DNA of 64,000 nucleotides from Schlegelella_A sp963778525 (GTDB lineage: Bacteria > Pseudomonadota > Gammaproteobacteria > Burkholderiales > Burkholderiaceae_C), in assembly GCA_963778525.1 (NCBI GenBank), contig CAVZUJ010000003.1:101094-165093 (forward strand), written 5' to 3'. The notes under the pieces were generated by a model. The model saw nothing but the letters and a program-made list of their open reading frames with translations, was not told the DNA's origin and searched no databases. The translations under genes and the position numbers were made by a program. Shown one piece after another: positions 19,476-28,938 of the stretch. The first letter of the stretch is position 1. Every line of letters starts with the position of its first letter.

Positions 19476-20537
19476 TTGAAGGGTCGGCCCCGCCTGCCTG
19501 CGGATTTCGGGGCGCGCATCGTCTCGTGGCAGCGAACGCACGGCCGCCATGGCCTGCCGTGGCAGCAGCAGCGCGATCCCTATCGGGTGTGGCTCTCGGA
19601 GGTGATGCTGCAGCAGACGCAGGTCGCGACCGTGCTGGCCTACTTCGACCGCTTCGTCGCCCGCTTTCCCGACGTGCGGGCCCTGGCAGCGGCGACGCAA
19701 GACGACGTGCTGGCCCTCTGGAGCGGCCTCGGCTACTACGGCCGCGCCCGCAATCTGCATCGCTGCGCCCAGGTCGTCGTCGCCGAGCATGGCGGCAAGT
19801 TTCCGCAAAGCAGTGCCGCGCTCGCCGAGCTGCCCGGCATCGGCCGCTCCACGGCGGCCGCGATCGCCGCGTTCTGCTTCGGCGAGCGCGTGGCCATCCT
19901 CGACGGCAACGTCAAGCGGGTGCTCGCCCGCGTGCTCGCGTTCGAGGGCGACCTCGCGCAGGCGAGCGCCGAGCGCGAGCTGTGGGATGCGGCGACGGCT
20001 CTGCTGCCTGTCGACGCCGTCGACGTGTACACCCAGGGCTTGATGGATCTCGGCGCGACGATCTGCATCGCCCGCTCGCCGCGCTGCCTGCTCTGCCCCG
20101 TGCACACGCTGTGCGGGGCGGCGAAGCAGGGCGCGCAGGAGCGCTATCCGGTGAAGACACGGCGCCTGCTGCGTGGCCGCCGCGAAAACGTCTGGCTCGA
20201 TCTGCGCTGGCGCGATCGGGTCTGGCTGGTGCAGCGGCCCGAGAGCGGCGTCTGGGCCGGCCTGTGGAGCTGGCCGGAGTTCGAATCGACGGCCGCCTTC
20301 GAGCGCGCGAGCAAGGGCTGGCCGGGACATGCGGAATCCTTGCCCGCGTTCAAGCACGTGCTGACCCATTTCGACTGGCTGTTGCAGCCGGTGCGCTGGA
20401 CGATTCCGGCGCGCAGCCCGGAACGCGTCGTCTCGCCCTTGCTGGCGGCCTGGCCGACCGGCCGATGGTTCGATCTCGACGCCGCCTTCGCGCTCGGCTT
20501 GCCGGCGCCGCTGCGCAAACGCCTCGCCCGCGACTAG
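19476..20537 (+). CDS. mutY: A/G-specific adenine glycosylase
   Basis: MutY removes adenine paired with 8-oxoguanine and works with MutM, also in this window. SEVMLQQTQVATV carries the catalytic Glu, LPGIGRSTAAAIAAF is the helix-hairpin-helix, ILDGNVKRVLARV has the catalytic Asp, and CIARSPRCLLCPVHTLC binds the [4Fe-4S] cluster. A Nudix-like C-terminal domain reads 8-oxoG. The start is uncertain: TTG at 19476 is the first usable codon after the GTPase gene; the frame is open further upstream over that gene. Confidence 0.88.
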   Translation: MKGRPRLPADFGARIVSWQRTHGRHGLPWQQQRDPYRVWLSEVMLQQTQVATVLAYFDRFVARFPDVRALAAATQDDVLALWSGLGYYGRARNLHRCAQVVVAEHGGKFPQSSAALAELPGIGRSTAAAIAAFCFGERVAILDGNVKRVLARVLAFEGDLAQASAERELWDAATALLPVDAVDVYTQGLMDLGATICIARSPRCLLCPVHTLCGAAKQGAQERYPVKTRRLLRGRRENVWLDLRWRDRVWLVQRPESGVWAGLWSWPEFESTAAFERASKGWPGHAESLPAFKHVLTHFDWLLQPVRWTIPARSPERVVSPLLAAWPTGRWFDLDAAFALGLPAPLRKRLARD

Positions 20538-20549
20538 CCAGTTGGCGGC

Positions 20550-21173
20550 TCAGTGCGTGCCGTGCCTGGTGCGCATCAGCGAATCGACGATGTCGAGGCG
20601 CGCGACCGGATCGGCGAGCGCCATCAGGCGTTGCTTCGCCTCGAGCGGAAGAGGCAGGATCTCGCACCAGCGGTTGGCGACCCAGCCGACGCTGTCGAAG
20701 CGGTGCGGCTCGAGAAAGGGCTTCGCGCCCTGCGCCGCCAGGCTGGCGATGGCCTCGGCCAGGCTCTTCACGATGTGCGCGTGGCTCGCTCCGGGCGGCA
20801 CGGTCGGGTCTTCCATCACGTCGCTCGTGTGGCCGAGCCACAGGCCGTCGACTTGCTGGCGCGTCGCGCCGAGCGCGAAGCGCCGTGTGCCGCGGCAACG
20901 CACGTTGAGGATGCCGGCTTGCGCGCTGTCGACGTCGATCAGCTCGGCGAGCGTGCCGACTTCATACAGCGACACCGGCTCGGTCGACCCGCGCGCCTCG
21001 CCGCCGCTCTTCAGGCACACGACTCCGAACGGCTGCGATTCGCGCATGCAGCGCGACATCAGGTCGAGATAGCGCGTCTCGAAGATCTTCAGATCGAGCA
21101 GGCCGTCCGGGAAGAAAACGGTTCGCAGCGGAAAGAGCGGCAGCTCGAGGTCCGAGAGCGCGATCTCGTTCAC
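20550..21173 (-). CDS. LON substrate-binding domain protein
   Basis: This 207-residue protein consists of a LON N-terminal (PUA-like) domain without the AAA+ and protease parts. LELPLFPLRTVFFPDGLLDLKIFE is the typical opening and CRGTRRFALG the mid-domain motif. The GTG start at 21173 overlaps the rapZ stop (GTGA). It is a frequent small gene in betaproteobacteria; its substrate is unknown. Confidence 0.82.
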   Translation of the reverse strand: MNEIALSDLELPLFPLRTVFFPDGLLDLKIFETRYLDLMSRCMRESQPFGVVCLKSGGEARGSTEPVSLYEVGTLAELIDVDSAQAGILNVRCRGTRRFALGATRQQVDGLWLGHTSDVMEDPTVPPGASHAHIVKSLAEAIASLAAQGAKPFLEPHRFDSVGWVANRWCEILPLPLEAKQRLMALADPVARLDIVDSLMRTRHGTH

Positions 21174-22039
21174 GACGTATCGAGCTCGCGGTGGCGGATG
21201 AAGGTGGCGGCGCTGCTGCGAAACGCCGCGGCGAGCCTCTCCACGAACCAGACGGAGCGGTGCTGCCCGCCGGTACAGCCGATCGCCACCGTCAGGTAGG
21301 CACGCTGGTCGGCCTCGAAGGCCGGCAGCCAGTGCCGCAGGAAGGCGTCGATCTGCTCCAGCATTTCCGTGACCTCGGGTTGGGCCGCGAGGTATTCGGC
21401 CACCGGCGCGTCGCGTCCGGTGAGTGGGCGCAGCTCGCGCACGTAGTGCGGGTTCGGCAAGGCGCGCACATCGAAGACGTAGTCGGCATCGAGGGGCACG
21501 CCGTGCCGATAGGCAAAGCTCTCGAAGACGAGCGTGAGGCGACTGTCGGCGGCCCCCACCAGCTCTCGGATCCAGGCGCGTAGCTGCGTCGGCCGCAGGC
21601 TGCTGGTGTCGACGATGGTCGAGACGTCGCGCAGATTGGCAAGGAGCTGGCGTTCGAGCTCGATCGCTTCGATCAGCGCACCGCGATCGGCGAGCGGATG
21701 GGCGCGCCGCGTTTCCGAGAAACGCCGTACCAGGGCACTGGTGCTGGCGTCCAGAAAGATCGCCTGGATGGCGACGCCTTCGCCGCGCAATTGCGCCAGC
21801 AGCGGCAGCAGGTGCGGCAACGTGTCGGCACTGCGCACGTCGACCGCGATGGCGACGCGCCGGTCGCGCCGCTGCTGCTCGAGGCGCAGGAAGTCGCGCA
21901 GCAATTCCGGCGGCAGGTTGTCGACGCAGAAGAATCCAGCGTCTTCGAGCGCATGCAGCGCCACCGATTTGCCCGAGCCGGAAATGCCCGTGACGAGCAC
22001 CACCTCGCGGGAGGGGCCGACCCCTTCGGGGTCGCTCAT
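21170..22039 (-). CDS. rapZ: RNase adapter protein RapZ
   Basis: RapZ binds small RNAs and nucleotides and in enterobacteria guides RNase E to GlmZ. The Walker A motif is VTGISGSGKSVALHALED, FFCVDNLPPELL follows, and the C-terminal domain has VAIGCTGGQHRSVWFVERL. The length, 289 residues, is usual. The ATG at 22039 overlaps the recN stop (ATGA). hprK, often adjacent in this group, is absent here. Confidence 0.92.
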   Translation of the reverse strand: MSDPEGVGPSREVVLVTGISGSGKSVALHALEDAGFFCVDNLPPELLRDFLRLEQQRRDRRVAIAVDVRSADTLPHLLPLLAQLRGEGVAIQAIFLDASTSALVRRFSETRRAHPLADRGALIEAIELERQLLANLRDVSTIVDTSSLRPTQLRAWIRELVGAADSRLTLVFESFAYRHGVPLDADYVFDVRALPNPHYVRELRPLTGRDAPVAEYLAAQPEVTEMLEQIDAFLRHWLPAFEADQRAYLTVAIGCTGGQHRSVWFVERLAAAFRSSAATFIRHRELDTS

Positions 22040-23758
22040 GGCGATCCCTTGCGTGCTGGCGTGGCGCGGGCCTTGGCGCCCGACGACAGCATTTCCTGCG
22101 CATGCGCCAGGCTCGTCGACGACAGCTTCTCGCCGCCCAGCATGCGCGCGATCTCGGCGACACGCGCTTCGCCGGCCACCGTGTCGGCGGCGCTGCGCGT
22201 CTTGCCGGCGTCGGTCTGCTTGGAGACGACGAAGTGGTGGTCGGCACACGCCGCCACCTGCGGCAGGTGGGTGACGGCAAGCACCTGGCGCTCGCGCCCG
22301 AGCTGCTTCATCAGACGGCCGACGGTTTCCGCGACGGCGCCGCCGATGCCGGCATCGACCTCGTCGAAGATGAGCGTGCCCGGTGCCTCGCTGCCGGTGT
22401 CGAGCTCGCTCGTGACGACGGCCACCGAGAGCGCGATGCGCGACAGCTCGCCGCCGGAGGCGACCTTGCCGAGCGGCCGCGGCGTCGTGCCGGCGTGGCC
22501 GGCGACGAGAAATTCCGCCGATTCGAGGCCGAACGATTGCGGCGACTCGGTCGCCGCGAGCGCGATCTCGAACTGACCGCCGGCCATGCCGAGCTGCTGC
22601 ATCGCGCGCGTGACCGCGGCAGCCAGTTTCGGCGCCGCGCTGCGCCGCAGCGACGAGACGCGCTTCGCTTCGCTGTCGTAAGCCTTCCGTGCGGCGTCGC
22701 TGGCAGCACGCAGGCCGTCGAGATCGGCGGCGGCATCGAGAGCGCGCAGCTCCGTCTTCCATTCGGCCAGGAGCGCCGGCAGCTCGGCCGGCGGCCGGCG
22801 ATAGCGGCGCGCCAGCGCGACCCAGGCCGAGAGGCGTTCGTCGAGCGCGCGCAGGCGCTCGGGGTCGAGCTCGGCGCGGTCGAGATAGCTCGCCAGCGTA
22901 TGCGCCGCGTCGCGCAGCTGCGCCTCGGCGCCACGGAGCGACTCGATCGTCGCTTCGAGACGGGCGTCGAACGGGGCGACGTGCTGCAAGGCATCGATGG
23001 CGCTGCCGGCCAGCGCCTCGGCGTTGCTGCCGGCATCCGACTCACCGCCGGAGACGGCCTCGAGCGCGCTGCGCGCTGCGTCGATCAGCGACTGGCCGTT
23101 CGCCAGGCGCGTGTGCTCGGCATCGAGCTCGGCCCATTCGTCGGCGCCGGGTGCAAGCTTGTCGACCTCGCCGATCTGCCAGGCGAGGCGCTCGCGCTCG
23201 CGCTCGAGGTCGCCCTGCTTTTCGGTCGCGGCAGCGAGCGCCTGCGCCGCCTCGCGCCAGGCCGCCCAGCGGGCCGCGAGCGGCTTGCCGTCGACGCGGG
23301 CATAGGCGTCGAGCACGCCGCGCACCGAGGGCGCGCGCGTCAGGCTTTGCCAGGCGTGCTGGCCGTGGATGTCGACCAGCCGCTCGCCGGCTTCGCGCAG
23401 CTGCGCCACGGTGGCCGCGCTGCCGTTGATCCACGCCCGGCTCTTGCCTTGCGCATCGATGGCGCGCCGCAGCAGCAGGCGGCCGGCATCTTCCTCGGCG
23501 CCGGCATCGAAGCCGCCTTCGGCGAGCCAGTCGGCACAGCGCCGGCGGCGTGTCGAACTCGGCCGTGATCTCGGCCCGCGCCGCGCCTTCGCGCACCACG
23601 CCGGCGTCGCCGCGGCCGCCGAGCGCGAGCTGCAGCGCATCGACGAGGATCGACTTGCCGGCGCCGGTTTCGCCGGTGAGCACGGTCAGGCCCGACGCGA
23701 GCTCGATCTCGAGGGCGTCGACGATGACGAAGTCGCGGATCGAGAGGCGATGCAACAT
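22036..23758 (-). CDS. recN: DNA repair protein RecN, one frameshift
   Basis: RecN is an SMC-like ATPase for double-strand break repair. MLHRLSIRDFVIVDALEIEL and the Walker A LTGETGAGKSILVDALQ start the protein; the C-terminal head has GGELSRIALSVAVV and LIFDEVDAGIGGAVAE. One extra base near 23541 separates EFDTPPAL from ADWLAEGGFDAGAEEDAG. The corrected length is about 574 residues, normal for RecN. The flanking genes are intact, so this is an isolated error or a very recent mutation. Confidence 0.88.
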
Positions 23759-23848
23759 CGTTCGATTACGAGTGGGCCGGGCGCCGGGCCGCCCCAAGCC
23801 CGGCCGCGCCCCCTCGGGGGGCAGCGAACGAAGAGAGCGTGGGGGCGT

Positions 23849-24724
23849 TCATTCCTCGCCCGAGGCCCAGTGCAGCTTGCCGCGCAGCGTGCCGAAGTAG
23901 CTCCAGCCGCGCGGATGCAGGAAGCGCACCCGATGCGCCGAGCGGCGCACGCAGATGCGGTCGCCGTGCGCCAGGCTGGTGAGCGACTGCATGTCGAAGT
24001 TCACGCTGGCGTCGCGGCCGGCGACGATCTCGATCACGATCTCGCCGAAATCCGGAACCACGATCGGCCGGTTCGAGAGCGCATGGGGGGCGATCGGCAC
24101 CACGACCCAGCCGGCGATGCTCGGATGCAGGATCGGGCCGCCCGCTGAAAGCGCATACGCCGTCGAGCCCGTGGGCGAGCCCACGATCAGGCCGTCGGCG
24201 CGCAGGTTGGCGACGAACTCGCCGTCGATTTCGATCTTCAGCTCGACCATGCCGGCGGTGGCGCCGCGGCTGACGATCACGTCGTTGAGGGCGAAGCTCT
24301 CGAAGATGGTGGCGCCGTCGCGCTTGACGCCGCCTTCGAGCATGGCCCGCTGCTCTTCGTCGTATTCGCCGTCGAGCATCGGCGGCAGGATCTCGGCGAA
24401 CCTGTCGAAGGCGACGTCGGTGATGAAGCCGAGCCGGCCCTGGTTGATGCCGACCAGCGGCGTGCCGTGGCGGGCGAGCTGGCGGGCGATGCCGAGCATG
24501 GTGCCGTCGCCGCCGAGAACGATGGCGATGTCGCAGGCCGCGCCGAGCGCGTCGGCGTCGAGGCTGGGCCAGCCGATGATGCCGGTCTGGCGCGCCGTCT
24601 CGTTCTCGACCGAGACGCGCAGGCCGCGGCCCTCGAGAAAGCGGGCGATCGACTCGAGCTCTTCGCGGATGCCGCCGGACTGGAATTTGCCGACGAGCGC
24701 AGCGTGCCGGAAGCGGGTCGACAT
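23849..24724 (-). CDS. nadK: NAD kinase
   Basis: NadK phosphorylates NAD to NADP. MSTRFRHAALVGKFQSGGI begins at the ATG 24724. The catalytic GGDGTM lies at DIAIVLGGDGTMLGIAR, and NLRADGLIVGSPTGSTAYALSAGG is the NAD-binding signature. The length is 291 residues. It is divergent from hrcA, with about 70 bases between them. The nadK-recN-hrcA cluster is typical in proteobacteria. Confidence 0.93.
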   Translation of the reverse strand: MSTRFRHAALVGKFQSGGIREELESIARFLEGRGLRVSVENETARQTGIIGWPSLDADALGAACDIAIVLGGDGTMLGIARQLARHGTPLVGINQGRLGFITDVAFDRFAEILPPMLDGEYDEEQRAMLEGGVKRDGATIFESFALNDVIVSRGATAGMVELKIEIDGEFVANLRADGLIVGSPTGSTAYALSAGGPILHPSIAGWVVVPIAPHALSNRPIVVPDFGEIVIEIVAGRDASVNFDMQSLTSLAHGDRICVRRSAHRVRFLHPRGWSYFGTLRGKLHWASGEE

Positions 24725-24793
24725 TCGCGGGATTACACCACAGCGACCCTCTTGGCCGCAGTCGAAAATGGCTTCATCGATACTCCCCACACC

Positions 24794-25819
24794 ATGCTCG
24801 ACGAGCGCGCCAAGACCCTGCTCAAAGCCCTGGTCGAACGCTACATAGCCGACGGCCAGCCGGTGGGCTCGCGCACGCTTTCGCGCGCCAGCGGCCTCGA
24901 GCTCTCGCCGGCGACGATCAGGAACGTGATGGCCGACCTGGAAGAGCTCGGCCTCATCGCCAGCCCGCACACCAGCGCCGGCCGGATCCCGACGGCGCGC
25001 GGCTACCGGCTCTTCGTCGACACCATGCTCACGGCGCAGCCGCAGCGGCTGCCGTCGTCGCCGCCCGATGCGGCGCTCGAGGCGCATCTGCACGCCGACC
25101 AGCCGCAGCGCGTGATCGCCAACGCGGCGCAACTGCTGTCGAGCCTGTCGAGCTTCGTCGGCGTCATCACGGCGCCGAAGAAGCCGAGCGTGTTCCACCA
25201 CATCGAGTTCATGCGCCTGTCGGAGCGGCGGGTGCTGGTCATCATGGTCGCGCCCGACGGCGACGTGCAGAACCGGGTCATCTTCACCGCCCAGGACTAC
25301 ACCACCTCGCAGCTGCAGGAGGCCAGCAACTACCTCACCGCGCACTACGCGGGCCTGACCATCGAGGAGGTGCGGGAACGACTGAAGACCGAGGTCGATG
25401 CGCTGCGCAGCGAGATCGCCTCGCTGATGCAGGCGGCCGTGCAGGCGGGCAGCGACGCGATCGCCGAGAGCCACGAGCAGGTGGTGATCGCCGGCGAGCG
25501 CAACCTGCTTGCGGTGCAGGATTTCTCGGGCGACCTGGGCAGCCTCAGAAAGCTCTTCGACCTGTTCGAGCAGAAGACGCAGCTGATGCGCCTGCTCGAG
25601 GTCTCGAGCCGGGCCGAGGGCGTGCGCATCTACATCGGCGGCGAGAGCCTGGTGGTGCCGTTCGAGGAGCTCTCGGTGGTCTCGGCGCCGTACGAGGTCG
25701 ACGGCAAGGTCGTCGGCACGCTCGGCGTCATCGGGCCGACGCGCATGGCCTACAACCGCATGATCCAGATCGTCGACATCACGTCGCGGCTGGTCAGCAA
25801 CGCGCTCAGCGCGAAGTGA
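24794..25819 (+). CDS. hrcA: heat-inducible transcription repressor HrcA
   Basis: HrcA represses groE/dnaK-type heat-shock operons through CIRCE elements. MLDERAKTLLKALVERYIADGQPVGS opens the winged helix; SPATIRNVMADLEELGLIASPHTSAGRIPT is the signature. The GAF-like dimerisation region and the C-terminal VVGTLGVIGPTRMAYNRMI follow. The length is 341 residues. No CIRCE palindrome is seen upstream of the gene. The stop codon lies in a 15-base tandem duplication. Confidence 0.93.
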   Translation: MLDERAKTLLKALVERYIADGQPVGSRTLSRASGLELSPATIRNVMADLEELGLIASPHTSAGRIPTARGYRLFVDTMLTAQPQRLPSSPPDAALEAHLHADQPQRVIANAAQLLSSLSSFVGVITAPKKPSVFHHIEFMRLSERRVLVIMVAPDGDVQNRVIFTAQDYTTSQLQEASNYLTAHYAGLTIEEVRERLKTEVDALRSEIASLMQAAVQAGSDAIAESHEQVVIAGERNLLAVQDFSGDLGSLRKLFDLFEQKTQLMRLLEVSSRAEGVRIYIGGESLVVPFEELSVVSAPYEVDGKVVGTLGVIGPTRMAYNRMIQIVDITSRLVSNALSAK

Positions 25820-25835
25820 TTCAGCGCGAAGTGAT
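25806..25835 (+). repeat. 15-base perfect tandem duplication over the hrcA stop
   Basis: The unit TCAGCGCGAAGTGAT occurs twice in direct succession (25806-25820 and 25821-25835). The first copy contains the hrcA TGA; the second lies just before the next gene's ATG at 25842 and may supply its GAAGTGA ribosome-site region. Confidence 0.9.
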
Positions 25836-25841
25836 GGACGC

Positions 25842-26774
25842 ATGAAGATTCCGCCCGACGCCAAGGGCGTCTACCCGATTGCGCCGACGCCGTTTCTCGA
25901 CGACGGCAGCATCGACTTCGAGTCGGTCGACAAGCTGACCGACTTCTATCTCGCCTGCGGCGCCACCGGCATCACCGTGCTCGGCCAGCTCGGCGAAGCG
26001 CCGAAGCTCGAGCATGGCGAAAGCGTCGAGGTCGCCACGCGCATGATCCGGCGCGCCGGGGCGCTGCCGGTGATCGTCGGCGTCTCTGCGCCCGGCTTCG
26101 CGGCGATGCGGGCGCTGACGCGCGAGGTGATGGACGCGGGCGCCGCCGGCGTGATGATCGCGCCTCCGAGCACGCTGCGTACCGACGATCAGATCGTGGG
26201 CTACTACCGGCAGGCTGCGGAAGCGATCGGCACGGCCGTGCCGTTCGTGATCCAGGACTATCCGCTCACCTTCACGGTGCAGATGGCGCCCGCGGTGATC
26301 CGCCGCATCGTCACCGAGCTGCCTTCATGCGCGATGCTCAAGCACGAGGACTGGCCAGGCCTGGAGAAGATCAGCACCTTGCGCGGCTGGGAGCGCGACG
26401 GCTCGATGCGCCACATCCCGATCCTCGTCGGCAACAACGGCCTCTTCCTCGACTACGAGATGGAGCGCGGCGCCGACGGTGCCAACACCGGCTACGCCTT
26501 TCCCGACATGCTTTGCGATGTCGTGCGGCTGTCGGGCGAAGGGCGCCGCGAGGAGGCGCACGACCTGTTCGATGCGCATCTGCCGCTGCTGCGCTACGAG
26601 CAGCAACCGGGCATCGGCCTGACTGTTCGCAAGTACCTGCTGCACCGGCGTGGCCTGCTGAGCTCGCCCAGGCTGCGTGCGCCGGCGGCGCCGCTCACGG
26701 CGCTGGCGTGCGCCGAGGTCGAGCACCTGCTCGGGCGTCTGGCGCGGCACGATCCGCGCGCCGTGCTCGATTGA
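25842..26774 (+). CDS. dihydrodipicolinate synthase family aldolase
   Basis: This 310-residue class I aldolase has the DapA/NAL fold. MKIPPDAKGVYPIAPTPFLDDGSIDF and ATGITVLGQLGEAPKL match the family, but the usual GTTGE is replaced by GQLGE. QDYPLTF supplies the catalytic Tyr and MLKHED the Schiff-base Lys. These differences point to a non-lysine role, such as a keto-acid aldolase or dehydratase. It is the last gene before the tRNA attachment site. Confidence 0.82.
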   Translation: MKIPPDAKGVYPIAPTPFLDDGSIDFESVDKLTDFYLACGATGITVLGQLGEAPKLEHGESVEVATRMIRRAGALPVIVGVSAPGFAAMRALTREVMDAGAAGVMIAPPSTLRTDDQIVGYYRQAAEAIGTAVPFVIQDYPLTFTVQMAPAVIRRIVTELPSCAMLKHEDWPGLEKISTLRGWERDGSMRHIPILVGNNGLFLDYEMERGADGANTGYAFPDMLCDVVRLSGEGRREEAHDLFDAHLPLLRYEQQPGIGLTVRKYLLHRRGLLSSPRLRAPAAPLTALACAEVEHLLGRLARHDPRAVLD

Positions 26775-26815
26775 TCCCGGCAGCCGCCTCGCGCGGCGTG
26801 CGAAGATTCCCGCGC

Positions 26816-26892
26816 GGGCCGTTAGCTCAGTCGGTTAGAGCAGAGGACTCATAATCCTTTGGTCGTTGGTTCGATCCCAACACGGCCTACCA
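26816..26892 (+). tRNA. tRNA with CAT anticodon (Met or Ile2)
   Basis: The acceptor GGGCCGT pairs with ACGGCCT (the first pair is G-T), with discriminator A and encoded CCA. The D arm is GCTCAGTCGGTTAGAGC, the anticodon loop CTCATAA gives CAT, and the T arm is GTTGGTTCGATCCCAAC. A CAT anticodon is read as elongator Met, or as Ile if modified to lysidine; I cannot decide. Its last 15 bases form the left attachment core of the inserted element. Confidence 0.9.
26878..26892 (+). repeat. attL core (tRNA 3' end)
   Basis: CAACACGGCCTACCA at the tRNA 3' end is repeated exactly at 58743-58757. The integrase gene starts 176 bases downstream, the usual placement for P4-type integration. Confidence 0.8.
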
Positions 26893-27006
26893 CTGAAAAA
26901 CGTCTTGGGACGTTGTGAGACAAACTGATCATAGGTGAAGTAGCCGGTTTCGGACATAATTTTGTCCCAGTTTGACCGTCAAATTCTCCCTCAGTCCACG
27001 CGTCGA

Positions 27007-27066
27007 CCGGGTAACATTCCGGGTAACTCGTCCAGCAATCGACTGGGCGGACCAAAAGTTACCCGG
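27007..27066 (+). promoter_or_regulatory. left-end repeats, possible integrase arm sites
   Basis: CCGGGTAACATT (27007-27018) and CCGGGTAACTCG (27019-27030) are adjacent direct repeats. AAAGTTACCCGG (27055-27066), directly before the integrase ATG, is the inverse of CCGGGTAACTTT, which is found at the other end of the element. They could bind integrase, and the copy at the start codon could serve autoregulation. Confidence 0.6.
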
Positions 27067-27067
27067 T

Positions 27068-28480
27068 ATGGCGGCCACTGACAAGCTGAGCGACAAGGCG
27101 ATTCGAGCGGCGCTCAAGACGGCCGTTGCGACGGGTCAAGCGCATCGGTTGGCGGATGGAGCCGGCCTCCATATCGAGGCGAGGCCCAACGGCATCGGCT
27201 GGTGGCGATTGCGCTTCTGGAGTGCGGGCAAGGAAGGCATGTTGAGTCTCGGGACGTATCCCGAGGTCTCGCTCGCAATGGCACGCGAACGTCGAGCCGA
27301 ATATCGCAGAGGTGCCGCTTCGGGCACGAGTCCGAGCGATGAGCGCAAGGCCGACAAGGCCGCCGCCTTGCAGCGAAAAGAGGCGCAGCGCCTGGTTTCG
27401 GCGGGCCTTCCTTCGCCGGGAACGTTCGAGCACACGGCACGCGACTGGTACGAGCGTCATCTGCCGGTCTGGTCGCCGGGCCACGCGAAGAAGATTCTTG
27501 CGTTGATGGTCAACGATCTGTTTCCCTATATCGGCACGCGATCGCTTTCAAGTATGAGTGCGCCAGAGCTGCTGCGGACGGTGCGACGCATCGAGGCTCG
27601 CGGAGCAGTGGAAACGGCATATCGGGCGCTGAAGGCGGCTGGTGCTGTGTTTCGACATGGCGTTCAGAACGGCCATTGCGACAGCGATCCCACACGTGAT
27701 CTGAAGGGCGCGATCATCTTGCCCGAGTCGAAGCACCGCGCAGCTGTCACCGATCCCGTGAAGCTGGGCGAACTGCTTCGTGCGATCCAGAGTTACCAAG
27801 GAACGCCCGTCGTTCGAACGGCCCTGGTGCTTGCTCCTTTGGTCTTTTTGCGTCCGAACGAGCTGCGACGGGCCGAATGGTCCGAGTTCGATCTTGGAGA
27901 CGCGACTTGGACAATCCCTTCGACGCGGATGAAAGGACGGCTCAAGGCGAAGCGGAGCGGCGTTCCACACGTCGTGCCATTGGCACATCAAGCCGTCGCA
28001 GCACTTCGCGACCTGCTGCCGCTGACCGGTAACGGGCGATACGTATTTCCGAGCCCGTTGACAACCGAGCGTCCCATGTCCGACAACGCCATCCTCACCG
28101 CGCTGCGGCGCATGGGTTTCGCGAAGGAAGAAATCACAGGTCACGGATTTCGAGCGACCGCACGAACACTTCTTGCCGAGCGACTCGATGTGCCCGCGGA
28201 AGTGATCGAGGCGCAGCTCGCACATGCCGTCGGCGACTCTCTGGGTCGTGCCTACAACCGCACCCAGTTTCTCGAGCAGCGCCGGCAAATGATGACGCTC
28301 TGGGCCAACTACCTTGACTCTCTCCGAGGTGGCGAAGACGCCCGCAAACAAAAGCGGGTGAAGGCCTCACGATCTGTGACGAGCCAGCCTAAGGTGGCAT
28401 CGACCGGACAAAAGCCACGAGCGCGATCGACTGGCCTTGGGGCGGTCTCGAACAATCAGTCTCGCGGGCCAGGGCGCTGA
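27068..28480 (+). CDS. tyrosine-type site-specific integrase (P4 family)
   Basis: This 470-residue recombinase should integrate and excise the element at the tRNA. Residues 1-90 form the DUF4102-type arm-binding domain (HRLADGAGLHIEARPNG, WWRLRFWSAGKEGMLSLGTY). The catalytic domain shows LRPNELRR (first Arg), HGFRATART (His-x-x-Arg), AQLAHAVGD (second His) and RAYNRTQF (the nucleophilic Tyr). The basic, serine-rich C-terminal tail after residue 430 is extra. Starting at the ATG 27068 places it just after an inverted GTTACCCGG repeat. Confidence 0.93.
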   Translation: MAATDKLSDKAIRAALKTAVATGQAHRLADGAGLHIEARPNGIGWWRLRFWSAGKEGMLSLGTYPEVSLAMARERRAEYRRGAASGTSPSDERKADKAAALQRKEAQRLVSAGLPSPGTFEHTARDWYERHLPVWSPGHAKKILALMVNDLFPYIGTRSLSSMSAPELLRTVRRIEARGAVETAYRALKAAGAVFRHGVQNGHCDSDPTRDLKGAIILPESKHRAAVTDPVKLGELLRAIQSYQGTPVVRTALVLAPLVFLRPNELRRAEWSEFDLGDATWTIPSTRMKGRLKAKRSGVPHVVPLAHQAVAALRDLLPLTGNGRYVFPSPLTTERPMSDNAILTALRRMGFAKEEITGHGFRATARTLLAERLDVPAEVIEAQLAHAVGDSLGRAYNRTQFLEQRRQMMTLWANYLDSLRGGEDARKQKRVKASRSVTSQPKVASTGQKPRARSTGLGAVSNNQSRGPGR

Positions 28481-28710
28481 GCAGGACGGCACGGGACGTT
28501 CTGAGAATCCGGACGATCTGCGCGCAGTCGCGCGATGATTTTTCGGTCGAAATCATCGAGGCCGGGACGCGATTCCGCGGTAATGATCTCCAAGCCCTGG
28601 CGCAGTGAACGTTGCCTCGACGTGCGCAAGCGAACGAAATCAGCCCAAATCCGACACGTCGACTGCACTTCGCCGGGACTAAATTGAACAGTCGCCCGAG
28701 GAGCAATCAG

Positions 28711-28938
28711 ATGAACGATAGAGCGTCTGCCACGATGCAGCATGCACCTGCCGACTCCATGCAGTTGCTGCGGCTGCGCGCCGTCATGCAAACGACTGGG
28801 CTGGCGCGATCGACCGTTTACCGGCTGATCGCGGAGCATTCGTTTCCCGGGCCAGTGAAGTTGTCGAAGCGTGCGGTCGGATGGCGTCTCGAAGAGGTCA
28901 GGCAATGGACGCTGGAGCGCCCGCGTACATCCCGCTGA
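28711..28938 (+). CDS. AlpA-family DNA-binding regulator
   Basis: This is a 75-residue MerR-like winged-helix protein: LLRLRAVMQTTGLARSTVYRLIAEHSFPGPVKLSKRAVGW is the AlpA/phage excisionase signature, followed by EEVRQW. GAGGAG lies 8 bases before the ATG. AlpA proteins activate integrase or excision genes in P4-type elements. Its last 34 bases overlap the next gene. Confidence 0.85.
   Translation: MNDRASATMQHAPADSMQLLRLRAVMQTTGLARSTVYRLIAEHSFPGPVKLSKRAVGWRLEEVRQWTLERPRTSR

Noticed and set aside
17390..19519. 709-codon open frame antisense to the dynamin-like GTPase
   Set aside because: The plus strand has the P loop and switch motifs; the antisense translation has no recognisable domain.
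24725..24793. CIRCE operator for HrcA upstream of hrcA
   Set aside because: No TTAGCACTC/GAGTGCTAA palindrome in the interval.
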